Under the pieces are notes generated by a model. The model saw nothing but the letters and a program-made list of their open reading frames with translations. It was not told the origin of the DNA and made no database searches. 64,000 nucleotides of DNA from Natronolimnobius baerhuensis. Its GTDB lineage: Archaea > Halobacteriota > Halobacteria > Halobacteriales > Natrialbaceae. Below, piece after piece: positions 26,755 to 35,091 of the stretch (within the stretch, counting starts at the first letter, position 1; every line of letters starts with the position of its first letter). The stretch is taken from positions 434,001 through 498,000 of the forward strand of contig NZ_MWPH01000003.1 of assembly GCF_002177135.1 (NCBI RefSeq), given 5' to 3'. Position numbers and translations under genes: made by a program.

Positions 26755-26766
26755 CGAGATAAATTC
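26755..26766 (-). promoter_or_regulatory. TATA box of the hsp20 gene
   Basis: Top strand cgagataaattc, centred about 28 bases upstream of the ATG at 26733; typical spacing for leaderless haloarchaeal promoters. Confidence 0.45.
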
Positions 26767-26856
26767 TGCCCGTGCCTCGAGGACAGAACATCACTCGAGG
26801 CGGCCGTCCTCATCATTGTTGGAGTCGCTCGTCGAGGCCGGTCGAGAAGATCAGTA

Positions 26857-27246
26857 TCAGGACTGTGCCCACTCGAGGGCCGTCTCGAGGTCGGTAAAGC
26901 TCTCGACGTCGGCGTCGTCACCCTCAATCGTCGATTTTACTGCCAGTGCCGTGATTCCCGGTGCGACGAAGCCGGCCTTTTCGACGCCCGCGTAGGCGAT
27001 GTTAGCGGACCACGCTTCGCGCATGAACTCCTGGGTCTCTTTGGGCAGTTGCGTCGTCTCACCGAAGACAGCAAGCGTCGCGTCGATATCGGCTCGTTTC
27101 CCGCGTTCGCGGTAGTGATCGCTTGCCGCCTCGAGATCACCATCGGCGAATCCCTGCCAGCCAGTCATATCCCAGATGCCGACGCGGCCGCGTTTTTCGA
27201 AGTCCCACTCGTACTCTGCCGGGTCTGCAAATGTGTTCGATTGCAT
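26857..27246 (-). CDS. STAS/SpoIIAA-like small protein (possible)
   Basis: 129 residues, acidic. Secondary structure by eye alternates strands and helices: KRGRVGIWDMTGWQGFADGD, ADIDATLAVFGETTQLPKET, KAGFVAPGITALAVKSTIEG, then SFTDLETALEWAQS. The closing phrase, a strand then DxExALEW, is typical of SpoIIAA-like/STAS-fold haloarchaeal proteins. I am only moderately sure; no phosphorylated Ser is identifiable. A strong TATA box precedes the ATG by about 28 bases, so it is expressed as its own unit. Confidence 0.55.
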   Translation of the reverse strand: MQSNTFADPAEYEWDFEKRGRVGIWDMTGWQGFADGDLEAASDHYRERGKRADIDATLAVFGETTQLPKETQEFMREAWSANIAYAGVEKAGFVAPGITALAVKSTIEGDDADVESFTDLETALEWAQS

Positions 27247-27266
27247 ACCTACTGCTACCGGCCATC

Positions 27267-27281
27267 TACTTATAAAAAGTC
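27267..27281 (-). promoter_or_regulatory. TATA box of the 26857-27246 gene
   Basis: Top strand ctacttataaaaagt, a strong haloarchaeal TATA-type element centred about 28 bases upstream of the ATG at 27246. Confidence 0.55.
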
Positions 27282-27350
27282 TTGCTAACAGTGTTGTGAC
27301 GGGCGCTAATACGGGTTTTCGAGGGGGTGATCTCGGTACAGCAACCCGTC

Positions 27351-28169
27351 TTACTCGACCACGTGTTCCGTGTCGTACGATCCCAGCCGGCGCACCCAGC
27401 CATTTTCGGCGAGCGCTTCGATCTCCTCGAGAGCGTCCTGTGTCCGACTCTCGTACAGGCCGGCCTCGATATCGATGTGGAAGACGTAATCGCCCAATCG
27501 CTGGCCGCTCGGGCGCGACTCGACGCGGGCCATGTTGATATCGCGCTCGGCGAAGGGCTCGAGCATCTCGAGCAAGAGTCCTGGATAGTCCACATCAGGG
27601 TAGACGACCAGCGAGGTCTTGCCGCCGCCGCTCGAGCGCTCGTCGGCGGGCGCAATCGCGAAGAAGCGTGTCGCGTTCGAGTCCTGATCCTGAATGTCCT
27701 CCGCGAGCACCTCGAGATTCGTCCCGTTCTCCGCGTTCGCCGGATGACCGATTCCCGCCACCGACGAGTCCTCGCGGGCGAACTCGACGCCCTGGGCCGT
27801 GCTCGCGACGGCCTCGAGCGTCGCGTCGGGGAACTCCCGCTCGAGGTAGGACCGGCACTGCGCGAGCGCCTGGGAGTGACTGGCGATTGTGTCGAAGCCC
27901 TCGCCCTGAGCCAGCAAGGCGTGACGAATCGGCGTGACGATTTCGCGGACGACCGCGACGTCGTACTCCGCGAGTGCGTCCAGACTCTCGGTGACGCTGC
28001 CCTCGATGCTGTTCTCGATTGGGATGACGCCGCGGTCGTACTCGCCGGCGGCGACGGCGTCGACGATTGCGGTGACCGACTGGCGGAAGTCGATTTCGCC
28101 GTCGTCGGCGACGGCCGTCGTCGCGCGGTGTGAATAGGTCCCTTCGGGTCCGAGCGTAACTGCAGTCAT
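27351..28169 (-). CDS. pheA: Prephenate dehydratase
   Basis: 272 residues from the ATG at 28169 (MTAVTLGPEGTYSHRATTAV); a GTG two codons earlier is the alternative. Converts prephenate to phenylpyruvate in phenylalanine synthesis. The catalytic domain includes RGVIPIENSIEGSVTESLDA and the TRF motif within NATRFFAIA. A C-terminal ACT domain has DVDYPGLLLEMLEPFAERDI and the ESRP regulatory motif in VESRPSGQRLGDYVFHID, so feedback control by phenylalanine is likely. Not fused to chorismate mutase. Confidence 0.95.
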   Translation of the reverse strand: MTAVTLGPEGTYSHRATTAVADDGEIDFRQSVTAIVDAVAAGEYDRGVIPIENSIEGSVTESLDALAEYDVAVVREIVTPIRHALLAQGEGFDTIASHSQALAQCRSYLEREFPDATLEAVASTAQGVEFAREDSSVAGIGHPANAENGTNLEVLAEDIQDQDSNATRFFAIAPADERSSGGGKTSLVVYPDVDYPGLLLEMLEPFAERDINMARVESRPSGQRLGDYVFHIDIEAGLYESRTQDALEEIEALAENGWVRRLGSYDTEHVVE

Positions 28170-28432
28170 TGCCACTCACTTCTCGTGACAGGATCAAAAG
28201 ACCGTCGGGACAGTCGACGAGATCGTGGGGCTGGTGCCCGCCTCGAGTCACTGCGATGGACGGACCGATCAGCGAGTGTTGATTGCCCCCGTATCGCTCT
28301 GTTGTACCGACCGACCCGAATTACCATTAACCACTGAAAATGGCAGATATGGCCCGTCTCAGCCTGCCACAAGCTATATGAAATTACTGGAGGATTGTCT
28401 CTATACTACGACCGTCTCACAGGTGGATATCA

Positions 28433-30361
28433 GTGGAAGTCGATAGCCGTCACGCGTTTCACGTCTGTTATGCTGGTGCAGGAGGCTCCGTGAGCGATGT
28501 GATTGCCGACGTCCTCGAGCCGCCGTACCGAGTCACCGTTCTCGAATCGGACGCGCTCACGAGCGAGCAGTCGATTCACACGACACTCGCTGACGTCGAC
28601 TGTCTGGTGCTTTCTGATGCGGGCCTCGCAACTCACTCGAGTTGGGCACAGGTCCTCGAGCAGATTCGAACAGCCTATCCTGAGCTTCCACTCATCGCGA
28701 GTATCTCGTCGATTGACGGCGAGCAGTGTCGGTCACTGTTTCGTGCCGGCGTCGCTGATGTCGTGTCTCGACGGGAAAATGAGCGCCCCAGCGCCCTCGC
28801 AGCACGGCTTCGCGAGCGAGTTGACGATATCTACGGAGCCTCAATCGACGATGTTGGCCGGACGGTCCTCGAGATCGCTCGCTCGCTGATGGGTGCCGCG
28901 CCGGACGAGATCGGCATCGAAATCGAGTGGGGGCTCGGCACGGTCGGCAGCCGTCTCAACGCCGACCGCTGTCTCGTCTTTACGTACGACGAGACCGAGG
29001 ACTCTCTCGAGTTGACACACAGTTGGTACGCCAACGCGGTACCCACGTCGAGTCTCCATGCGCCCTCCGCACCGGAGCGCACGAACGCCGCACTCGCAGC
29101 GCTCACTCGCTCTGAACTCGAGTCACAGGTGGGTTCGGGTGCGCTTGACGACTCACAGCCCGTTTTTGACGCGGCGTACGAACGCCGGTCCGAACTGGCA
29201 TCCGAAGGCAACGGTGGTTCTCGTTCCGCCAGCGTTTCTGATACCGATGCCGGTGCTGGTGCTGGTGGCGATTCCGCAGACGCGAACCCACAATCGCGGG
29301 AAACGAGCGAATCCAGCGCACGGACAGAGCCGGACAGTCCGCTCTCGACGGCGGCGTTTCCCGGCTTCGAGGACTCTATCCTCGAGTTTGATGTCCACGC
29401 AATTCCGTTCGAGGCCGCCGACGGGCCGGATATCGACGTTCCCGAGGGGTTCATCGGCGATCTCGAACCCGACGAACATGACGACGCTGCGACACACCCG
29501 TTCCTCAAACGCCGCGGTCTCGAGGCGCTGCTTGCGGTGCCCATCGTCATCGAGTGGGAACTTCGCGGCGTCCTCGTCGTCGGACACGATCACTATCGAC
29601 GCTGGCCCGACCATCTGCGTCGCCAGCTCCGAACGCTCGGCGAACTCATCGGCTACACGCTCGAGCGCAAGCGGCGTCGCCGCGAACTTGTTCAAAAGAA
29701 CCACCGTCTCGAGCGGTTCACGTCCGTCGTTAGTCACGACTTGCGAAATCCACTGAACGTCGCCGCGGGCTCTGCGCAACTCCTGCAAGCGACAGGAAAT
29801 CCGGACGCCATTGAGAACATCATCTACGCCACGGACCGGATGGAGTCGATGATCAGCGATCTACTAGTGCTCGCCCGCGAGGGAGCTGAACTCGGCGCAG
29901 TTTCTGAGGTCTCGCTCGAGGACGTCGTATTTGACGCCTGGAACGCCGTCGATACGAGCGATGCAACCCTCGAGATAGTCGATGACCTCCCGACGGTTTC
30001 GGCGGACGCCGGTCGATTCCGTCAGGCACTCGAGAATCTCATCCGAAACGCCATCGAACACGGCTCGAACTCGAGCGTGACGGTGTTCGTCGAGGCGACC
30101 GCCGACGGCTTCGCACTCGAGGACGATGGTGCGGGGATCCCGCCGACGCAGCGCGACCGCGTTTTCGAAGAGGGTGTTTCGGGATCGAACGGTACTGGAC
30201 TCGGACTTTCAATTGTCGAAACCGTCGTCTCAGCTCACGGCTGGGAGATTGCGGTGGCTGAGCCGACGCGAGGCGGCGCACGGTTCGAAGTCACGACGGA
30301 GCCATCGGTCGAATCCGGATTGCCGACGGAGTCGAGTCTACACACCGAATACGGCCAGTAA
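28433..30361 (+). CDS. Sensor histidine kinase with receiver-like and GAF domains
   Basis: 642 residues starting at GTG 28433. The first 120 residues look receiver-like (TLADVDCLVLSDAGLATHSS). Around 145-430 is a GAF-type sensor with a Ser/Asp/Glu-rich insertion near 255-310. It ends in HisKA (RFTSVVSHDLRNPLNVAAGS, phospho-His in SHDLRNP) and HATPase: LENLIRNAIEHG, EDDGAGIPPTQRDRVFEEGV and GTGLGLSIVETVVSAHGW. No membrane segment, so cytoplasmic. Receiver and kinase in one chain suggest a hybrid; phosphorylation of the receiver-like domain is doubtful without an alignment. Confidence 0.85.
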   Translation: MEVDSRHAFHVCYAGAGGSVSDVIADVLEPPYRVTVLESDALTSEQSIHTTLADVDCLVLSDAGLATHSSWAQVLEQIRTAYPELPLIASISSIDGEQCRSLFRAGVADVVSRRENERPSALAARLRERVDDIYGASIDDVGRTVLEIARSLMGAAPDEIGIEIEWGLGTVGSRLNADRCLVFTYDETEDSLELTHSWYANAVPTSSLHAPSAPERTNAALAALTRSELESQVGSGALDDSQPVFDAAYERRSELASEGNGGSRSASVSDTDAGAGAGGDSADANPQSRETSESSARTEPDSPLSTAAFPGFEDSILEFDVHAIPFEAADGPDIDVPEGFIGDLEPDEHDDAATHPFLKRRGLEALLAVPIVIEWELRGVLVVGHDHYRRWPDHLRRQLRTLGELIGYTLERKRRRRELVQKNHRLERFTSVVSHDLRNPLNVAAGSAQLLQATGNPDAIENIIYATDRMESMISDLLVLAREGAELGAVSEVSLEDVVFDAWNAVDTSDATLEIVDDLPTVSADAGRFRQALENLIRNAIEHGSNSSVTVFVEATADGFALEDDGAGIPPTQRDRVFEEGVSGSNGTGLGLSIVETVVSAHGWEIAVAEPTRGGARFEVTTEPSVESGLPTESSLHTEYGQ

Positions 30362-30496
30362 GGACCCTCGCTGTTCTACGTGACCACTATCGTCACTAGA
30401 GACGATCATACTTGACAGTCCGGGATCGCTATCGCTGTTTACGCAGAATACGTGTCGCGTCGCGCCTCGAGTGCTCCGAAATACGTGCCGTCGTCG

Positions 30497-30805
30497 TCAC
30501 TCCTCGAGGTGATCGATACCCTGTTTCGAGACGTTTGCCTCCGTAATCTCGCCCGGCATCCAGTCTGGCTTGTCGTCGGGTGCCGTCTGCTCCCACGCCC
30601 AGCCTTCGTAGATGTGGACCTTGTCCGTGCCTTTCTCACGGAGTTGCAGTTCGACGCGCTCTGCGTCGTCCTCGCTCGAGCCGGGCTCGAGACGTCGGGC
30701 TGCTTTCAGTGCCGCCTGTCGAGGGGTGTTCCCCGAAAAGACACTTGTTTCCTCCCCGCTCGATTCCCGCAATGCAAAGTTGCGCTTACCGTCTTCACGT
30801 ACCAT
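30497..30805 (-). CDS. MC1 non-histone chromosomal protein
   Basis: 102 residues from the ATG at 30805; the open frame upstream is not MC1-like. The sequence follows the Methanosarcina MC1 family: RNFALRESSGEETSVFSGN, TPRQAALKAARRL, RVELQLREKGTDKVHIYEGW, DKPDWMPGEITEANVSKQG, ending IDHLEE. MC1 binds DNA as a monomer, bends it strongly and compacts the nucleoid. Compared with methanogen MC1 it is more acidic, as expected in a halophile. Two AT-rich elements, acataaagatatcc (30842-30855) and ggtatctttaagtaatt (30878-30894), lie 37-90 bases upstream and are TATA candidates. Confidence 0.9.
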   Translation of the reverse strand: MVREDGKRNFALRESSGEETSVFSGNTPRQAALKAARRLEPGSSEDDAERVELQLREKGTDKVHIYEGWAWEQTAPDDKPDWMPGEITEANVSKQGIDHLEE

Positions 30806-31001
30806 ATATTTCGCCTCCGTGTCAAACCAGCACACGGCCCGACATAAAGATATCCCCGCAAATCGACCGACTGCGACGGTATCTTTAAGTAATTCCCCTA
30901 CGCACCATTTCCGCACTACCTGCAATTTGTGACTCCAGTCTCGAGCGGAGTGTCTCTTGACTCGTCGTGTACACCGGTTATCTGATGTGCCGTCGAAAAC
31001 A

Positions 31002-31014
31002 CTTAAGTATATCC
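31002..31014 (+). promoter_or_regulatory. TATA box of the AbrB-like gene
   Basis: cttaagtatatcc is centred about 36 bases before the ATG at 31044, a good match to archaeal TATA spacing. Confidence 0.5.
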
Positions 31015-31043
31015 TACGGTGAAGTTCGGCATAGAATCCCGCG

Positions 31044-31241
31044 ATGGTACGGAAAAAGAAGCTGAGTCCAAGCGGTGCGAAAGACGATGACGGTAACTAT
31101 CACAACGTCCACCTCAACCTCCACGAGGATGAACTCGCAGTCGCGGGCATGGATATCGGCGATGAGGTCTTCGTCCGGGTCCGAGACGGCAAAATCATTA
31201 TCCAAAAAGCCGACGAGGATGACGTAGAACACGAATTCTAA
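31044..31241 (+). CDS. AbrB/SpoVT-like swapped-hairpin DNA-binding protein
   Basis: 65 residues. Basic start MVRKKKLSPSGAKDDDGNYH, then a strand-turn-strand HNVHLNLHEDELAVAGMDIG DEV, split by an ID-type turn, and VFVRVRDGKIIIQKAD, as in haloarchaeal AbrB-type (SpoVT) proteins. The family forms dimers and can act as transition-state regulators or antitoxins. The conserved GD(E/K)VxVRVxDGK(I) signature is clear. No toxin partner lies beside it. Two hairpins (31274-31290 and 31347-31363) follow its stop in the convergent gap before pheT. Confidence 0.75.
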   Translation: MVRKKKLSPSGAKDDDGNYHNVHLNLHEDELAVAGMDIGDEVFVRVRDGKIIIQKADEDDVEHEF

Positions 31242-31273
31242 CGAACTTTTGCGCTGCGTTCGTTTCGCGCCGA

Positions 31274-31290
31274 TGGCAGCGTAGCTGCCA
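31274..31290. terminator. Hairpin in the AbrB-pheT convergent gap
   Basis: TGGCAGC, loop GTA, GCTGCCA: a perfect 7-bp inverted repeat 33 bases after the AbrB stop. No long T run follows on either strand, so termination is only a possible role. Confidence 0.4.
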
Positions 31291-31346
31291 CACGGCGCGC
31301 CGTCACTCGGCAAAACTTCGATGAAAAGCACTCCTCCTTCTGTTCC

Positions 31347-31363
31347 GTGACGCTTTGCGTCAC
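31347..31363. terminator. Second hairpin in the AbrB-pheT convergent gap
   Basis: GTGACGC, loop TTT, GCGTCAC: a perfect 7-bp inverted repeat between the convergent 3' ends, about 50 bases beyond the pheT stop. Confidence 0.4.
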
Positions 31364-31410
31364 TCCACATCAGTCGTCGGCCCGCTCACTCCCTTCGGTC
31401 GCTCGCGGTA

Positions 31411-33234
31411 CTACTGCAGCGCCGCGAGATCAAACTCGAAGCCGGCAACGGGGACCTCGAGGTCGTGCTCGACGAGCACCTTCGGATGGACCTCGCCGAT
31501 AACACCGACTTCCTCGCCGTCGATGACGACGCTCGCCGTTCGACCCGAAATGAAGGTAGGGTGTTCGGCTGGCGGCGTCTCGAGGTCGACATCGAACTTC
31601 CGACAGAGCGCCTGTAGGCGCGCTTTGGCATCCTCGTAGCCGGCGTCGTGGCTCGCAAGAGCAGCACCGACCCGGCGGCGTTCCGTAACGCCGGTGTTCT
31701 GGCTCTCGTCGACCTCGGCGGTGAAGCCAATCTCGGCTAAGTCCTGCGGGTATGCGCGGTGCGTATTTCGCTCTAAGACCATGAGCAGCGACGGCGTGAC
31801 CCACGTCCGCAGCATCGTGAAGTCCTCGCTGTAGGGACCTTTGATCGTCGCTGGCTTGCCCGCGCCGTAGACATCGGCGTCAGGATCGAGGTCGACGCGC
31901 TCGTAGTTCTCCTCTTCGCTGATCATGTGGAAGTTCAGCAGGTCCTCGAAGCCGAGGCCGACGAGTTGCTCGCGCACGGATCGCTCGAGTCGGGAGCGCT
32001 CGTGGCGGCCACCGACGGTTCCCACGTCGGGATAGCGCGGCTCGAGTTCGTTGAAGCCGTAGGCGCGCCCGAGGTCGTCGATGACGTCCAGTGGGTGGAG
32101 GACGTCGACGCGGTACGGTGGGATGGTGACGTCGTAGACGAGGGTATCTGTTGGCTCGGCGACGTCTTCCTGGGTCTCGCTCGAACCGTCCGAGACGTCC
32201 CGTTCCTCGAGTCCATCTCGATCCGCGAGCGGTGTGATGGTGCTCTCGTTTTCGTCGGTCTCTCCGTCCGTGTGTTTCGTGGCGTCAAGTCCCGACCGCT
32301 CGGCCAGATCGATCACGTCCTCGGGATCGAGGTCGATGCCGAGAATGGTCTCGATTCGACTGTGGGCGACCGTCTTCGTCTTCGTGGAGAGATCCGGTCG
32401 AACGAGTTCGTGATCTGGGTAGTTGACCGTGACCTCCTCGATGGTCGCGCCGCGTGCCGCAAGCGCGTAGCAGACGATGTTCAGCATCTTATCAATCGTC
32501 CACTGGTCCGTGCCCGTCATCTCAACGAACAGGTCTCTCGAGTCGGTCGTCACCTCCGTGCGCTGTCCGTTGATCACTGGCGGGAACGAGAACAGGCCGA
32601 GATCGTCGTAGATCGCCGGGTAGCGCTCGTACTCGCTGACGAGGTCGGCGTAGGTTTCGCCCGTCGGATGCTCCTCGAGGACGTCGGCAGGCGTCATCTC
32701 CGCGTTCGAATCGAGCGGGACGAACGTGTCGCCGTCGGGTTCGACGCCGACGTAGTCGATGGTGGGGTTGCCCTCGGTTGGAGCCGTGCCTTTTACCATC
32801 GTCAGGTCGTGAATCCCAATCGCGCCCTTCGCGCGCTTGCGGCCCATCGTCGCGTGCAGTTTCTCCTGTAACTGGATGAGCGAGTCAAGGCTGTCTTCGT
32901 CGAGATTCACGTCGCGGATGATCGCGCCGGTGACGTACGGTCGTTCCTCGGGGACGGAGTCGTCGACCTCGATGGTCCACTCGGCCGAGTTCGTCGAGGG
33001 AACGTGGACGCCTCGAGAGTCGCCGTACTGGTAGCCAAGCGAGCGGGCGACGCCCTCGACGGAGAGTCGGTCGAGGCGATCCGGCGCGAACTCGAGTTCG
33101 AACGCGCCGTCTTCGGTTCGGCCCTCGAACTCGAGGCCGAGGCCGAACAGGTCCTCCTTGAGTTGCTCGTCGTCCGTGTCGTCGCGGCCGGTCAAGTTTC
33201 GCAGTTCGTCAGGGTCGATATCGACAGTGGGCAT
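31411..33234 (-). CDS. pheT: Phenylalanyl-tRNA synthetase beta subunit
   Basis: 607 residues, archaeal-type beta subunit. B3/B4 editing domain has GRKRAKGAIGIHDLTMVKGT and VITDSRDLFVEM-like segments; B5 has ELVRPDLSTKTKTVAHSRIE; the catalytic-like C-terminal domain includes YGFNELEPRYPDVGTVGGRH and HPTFISGRTASVVIDGEEVG. A strongly acidic, Thr/Ser-rich insertion at about 320-363 (HTDGETDENESTITPLADRD and on) breaks the fold between B5 helices, a halophile-style addition. It begins one base before the pheS stop (TGATG overlap), so the two subunits are coupled. Confidence 0.95.
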   Translation of the reverse strand: MPTVDIDPDELRNLTGRDDTDDEQLKEDLFGLGLEFEGRTEDGAFELEFAPDRLDRLSVEGVARSLGYQYGDSRGVHVPSTNSAEWTIEVDDSVPEERPYVTGAIIRDVNLDEDSLDSLIQLQEKLHATMGRKRAKGAIGIHDLTMVKGTAPTEGNPTIDYVGVEPDGDTFVPLDSNAEMTPADVLEEHPTGETYADLVSEYERYPAIYDDLGLFSFPPVINGQRTEVTTDSRDLFVEMTGTDQWTIDKMLNIVCYALAARGATIEEVTVNYPDHELVRPDLSTKTKTVAHSRIETILGIDLDPEDVIDLAERSGLDATKHTDGETDENESTITPLADRDGLEERDVSDGSSETQEDVAEPTDTLVYDVTIPPYRVDVLHPLDVIDDLGRAYGFNELEPRYPDVGTVGGRHERSRLERSVREQLVGLGFEDLLNFHMISEEENYERVDLDPDADVYGAGKPATIKGPYSEDFTMLRTWVTPSLLMVLERNTHRAYPQDLAEIGFTAEVDESQNTGVTERRRVGAALASHDAGYEDAKARLQALCRKFDVDLETPPAEHPTFISGRTASVVIDGEEVGVIGEVHPKVLVEHDLEVPVAGFEFDLAALQ

Positions 33235-34760
33235 CAGTAGGTCACCTCCGTGTTGCGCAGCAGGTCCAGATCACACAGCGTGCCGTGGATATCGCGAATG
33301 TCCTCGAAGCCGTACATCAGCATGAGCAGGCGCTCGAGTGCGAGTCCCCAGGCCATCACGTCACACTCCACGCCGAGGGGCTCGAGCATCTCCTCGCGGA
33401 AGATGCCGGAGTTGCCGATTTCGACGAGCTCCCCAGTAGTGGGATGGGTGCCGAACAGCTCGAACGAGGGCTCGGTGTAGGGGTTGTAGTGCGGTTTGAA
33501 CTGGATGTCCGTGATGCCGAACTGGGCGTAGAACTCCTCGAAGGTGCCCATCAGATCGCGCACGGAGAGGTCTTCGGCCATCACCCAGCCCTCAATCTGG
33601 AAGAATTCCAACAGATGGGTCGGATCGAGCGTATCGTTCCGGTACACCTTCTCGACGCTGAAGAACCGTGCTGGCGGTTCGATCTCCCCGATCTCGGTGC
33701 CGGACAGGTAGCGCGTCGACAGCGAGGTCGTGTGTCCCCGCAACGCGAGCGCGCGGGCGAAGTCCTCGTCCCACGGCGAGTGATAGCCCTCGCCGTCCGG
33801 ACCAACACCTTGGCGGTGTGCCTGCTCGACATCCGAGACGAGACCTTCGGGGAGGTCGTCGATGTGCGTCGGCTCCTCGAGTGCGAACCGATCCCAGTGC
33901 GTCCGTGCTGGGTGGTCCTGGGGCATGAACAGGCAGTCGTTGATCCAGAAGTCCGCGTCGACGTGCGGGCCTTCCATCTCCTGAAAGCCCATCCCGACGA
34001 GGACGTCTTTGACGCGCTCTGCGGTCTGGCGCAGGATGTGGACGTTGCCGCCCTCAACGCGCTCGGCGTCGGCTTCGACGTTGTACTCGGCGAACTCGAC
34101 GTCCGCCCAGTCGCCGCTGGTCAGGAGTTCGGGCGTGACCTGACCCACCGTCTCGGCGGTCTCGAGGCCGGCCATCAACTCCGTCACGGCGAGTTCGGTC
34201 AGCGTTACCTCGCGGACCGTCGTCTCCGAAATTTCGACGAGGCCTCGGCGCTCGAGTTGCTCGAGCGTCCCCTCGTCGATCTCGACGCTATCGACGGGCG
34301 TCTCGTCCGCCCCCTCGAGGGCGGCGAGCGCGTTGGCCTCCGCATCGGCTGCGGGGTCGGCGTCGGCATCCGCCGTGATCTCGCCGCTGTCGATCACGCC
34401 GTAGCCCTTGCGCGCGTAGTTCGAGAGCGCGATGTCGACGCCCGGTCCCTCGAGTCCCGACTGGCCGATCACCCGGCCCATCTGGGCTGGATCGTCGTCC
34501 GCGCCAGCCTCGAGGGCGGCCTCGTAGAGGGTAACTTCGGGCAACTGGCTGTCGGCGTACTCGGCACCTTCGTCGGTGAGCGCGAGCGTTTCGTCGACCC
34601 GTTCGGCGACGGCGACCAGCCCCTCGTCCTCGAGTTCGAAGACGGCACCGGTGACGGTTTCCGGCGGGAGCTCAGTCGCCGCGGCGAGGGCGTCGACGGA
34701 CTGTGCGTCGTCCGCGTTTGCGGCCTCTAAGACCGCGACCTGTGATTCTGGAAGTTGCAT
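33234..34760 (-). CDS. pheS: Phenylalanyl-tRNA synthetase alpha subunit
   Basis: 508 residues, archaeal-length alpha subunit. The N-terminal 170 residues are winged-helix repeats for tRNA binding (SQVAVLEAANADDAQSVDAL and LEQLERRGLVEISETTVREV). The class II catalytic core shows motif 1 to 3 features: EMEGPHVDADFWINDCLF, PQDHPARTHWDRFAL, EPPARFFSVEKVYRNDTLDP, LEFFQIEGWVMAEDLSVRDL and ECDVMAWGLALERLLMLMYG. Transcribed before pheT as an operon; forms the (alpha-beta)2 enzyme charging tRNA-Phe. Confidence 0.95.
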   Translation of the reverse strand: MQLPESQVAVLEAANADDAQSVDALAAATELPPETVTGAVFELEDEGLVAVAERVDETLALTDEGAEYADSQLPEVTLYEAALEAGADDDPAQMGRVIGQSGLEGPGVDIALSNYARKGYGVIDSGEITADADADPAADAEANALAALEGADETPVDSVEIDEGTLEQLERRGLVEISETTVREVTLTELAVTELMAGLETAETVGQVTPELLTSGDWADVEFAEYNVEADAERVEGGNVHILRQTAERVKDVLVGMGFQEMEGPHVDADFWINDCLFMPQDHPARTHWDRFALEEPTHIDDLPEGLVSDVEQAHRQGVGPDGEGYHSPWDEDFARALALRGHTTSLSTRYLSGTEIGEIEPPARFFSVEKVYRNDTLDPTHLLEFFQIEGWVMAEDLSVRDLMGTFEEFYAQFGITDIQFKPHYNPYTEPSFELFGTHPTTGELVEIGNSGIFREEMLEPLGVECDVMAWGLALERLLMLMYGFEDIRDIHGTLCDLDLLRNTEVTY

Positions 34761-35091
34761 TCGCTTGGTTGAATGGCTGCGTGCGTGTCAGTTAGCGGTT
34801 CCGACTCGCAACGGAGGGCAGCGATGAGAGCCACCGACCGCGCTCGAGTGGACGGTTTCGCCGCGTCGTCCCGGTGTGGGAGCCGGACGCGGGTTCACCG
34901 TCTCGAGTGGGTTAGCCGAAGAAAAAGCCGAACCCCGTTCGCGTCCGCTGTGGCTGGCTGGCGACGCCTCCGGCGTGGGATTCGGGTGCCATACACAGTC
35001 GATGTGAGCACACGAGCAAAAGCCTTGCGAGGTAGTGGCAGCCAACGCTCGTTGGCAAAGAACTAACCGCTTCCCTGCGCCACTCGAGGCC
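34761..35091. other. Intergenic region without a supported gene
   Basis: 331 bases between pheS and the oxidoreductase, divergent, so both promoters should lie here. No TATA box stands out near either start. Open frames here do not look like proteins; nothing else is seen. Confidence 0.5.
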
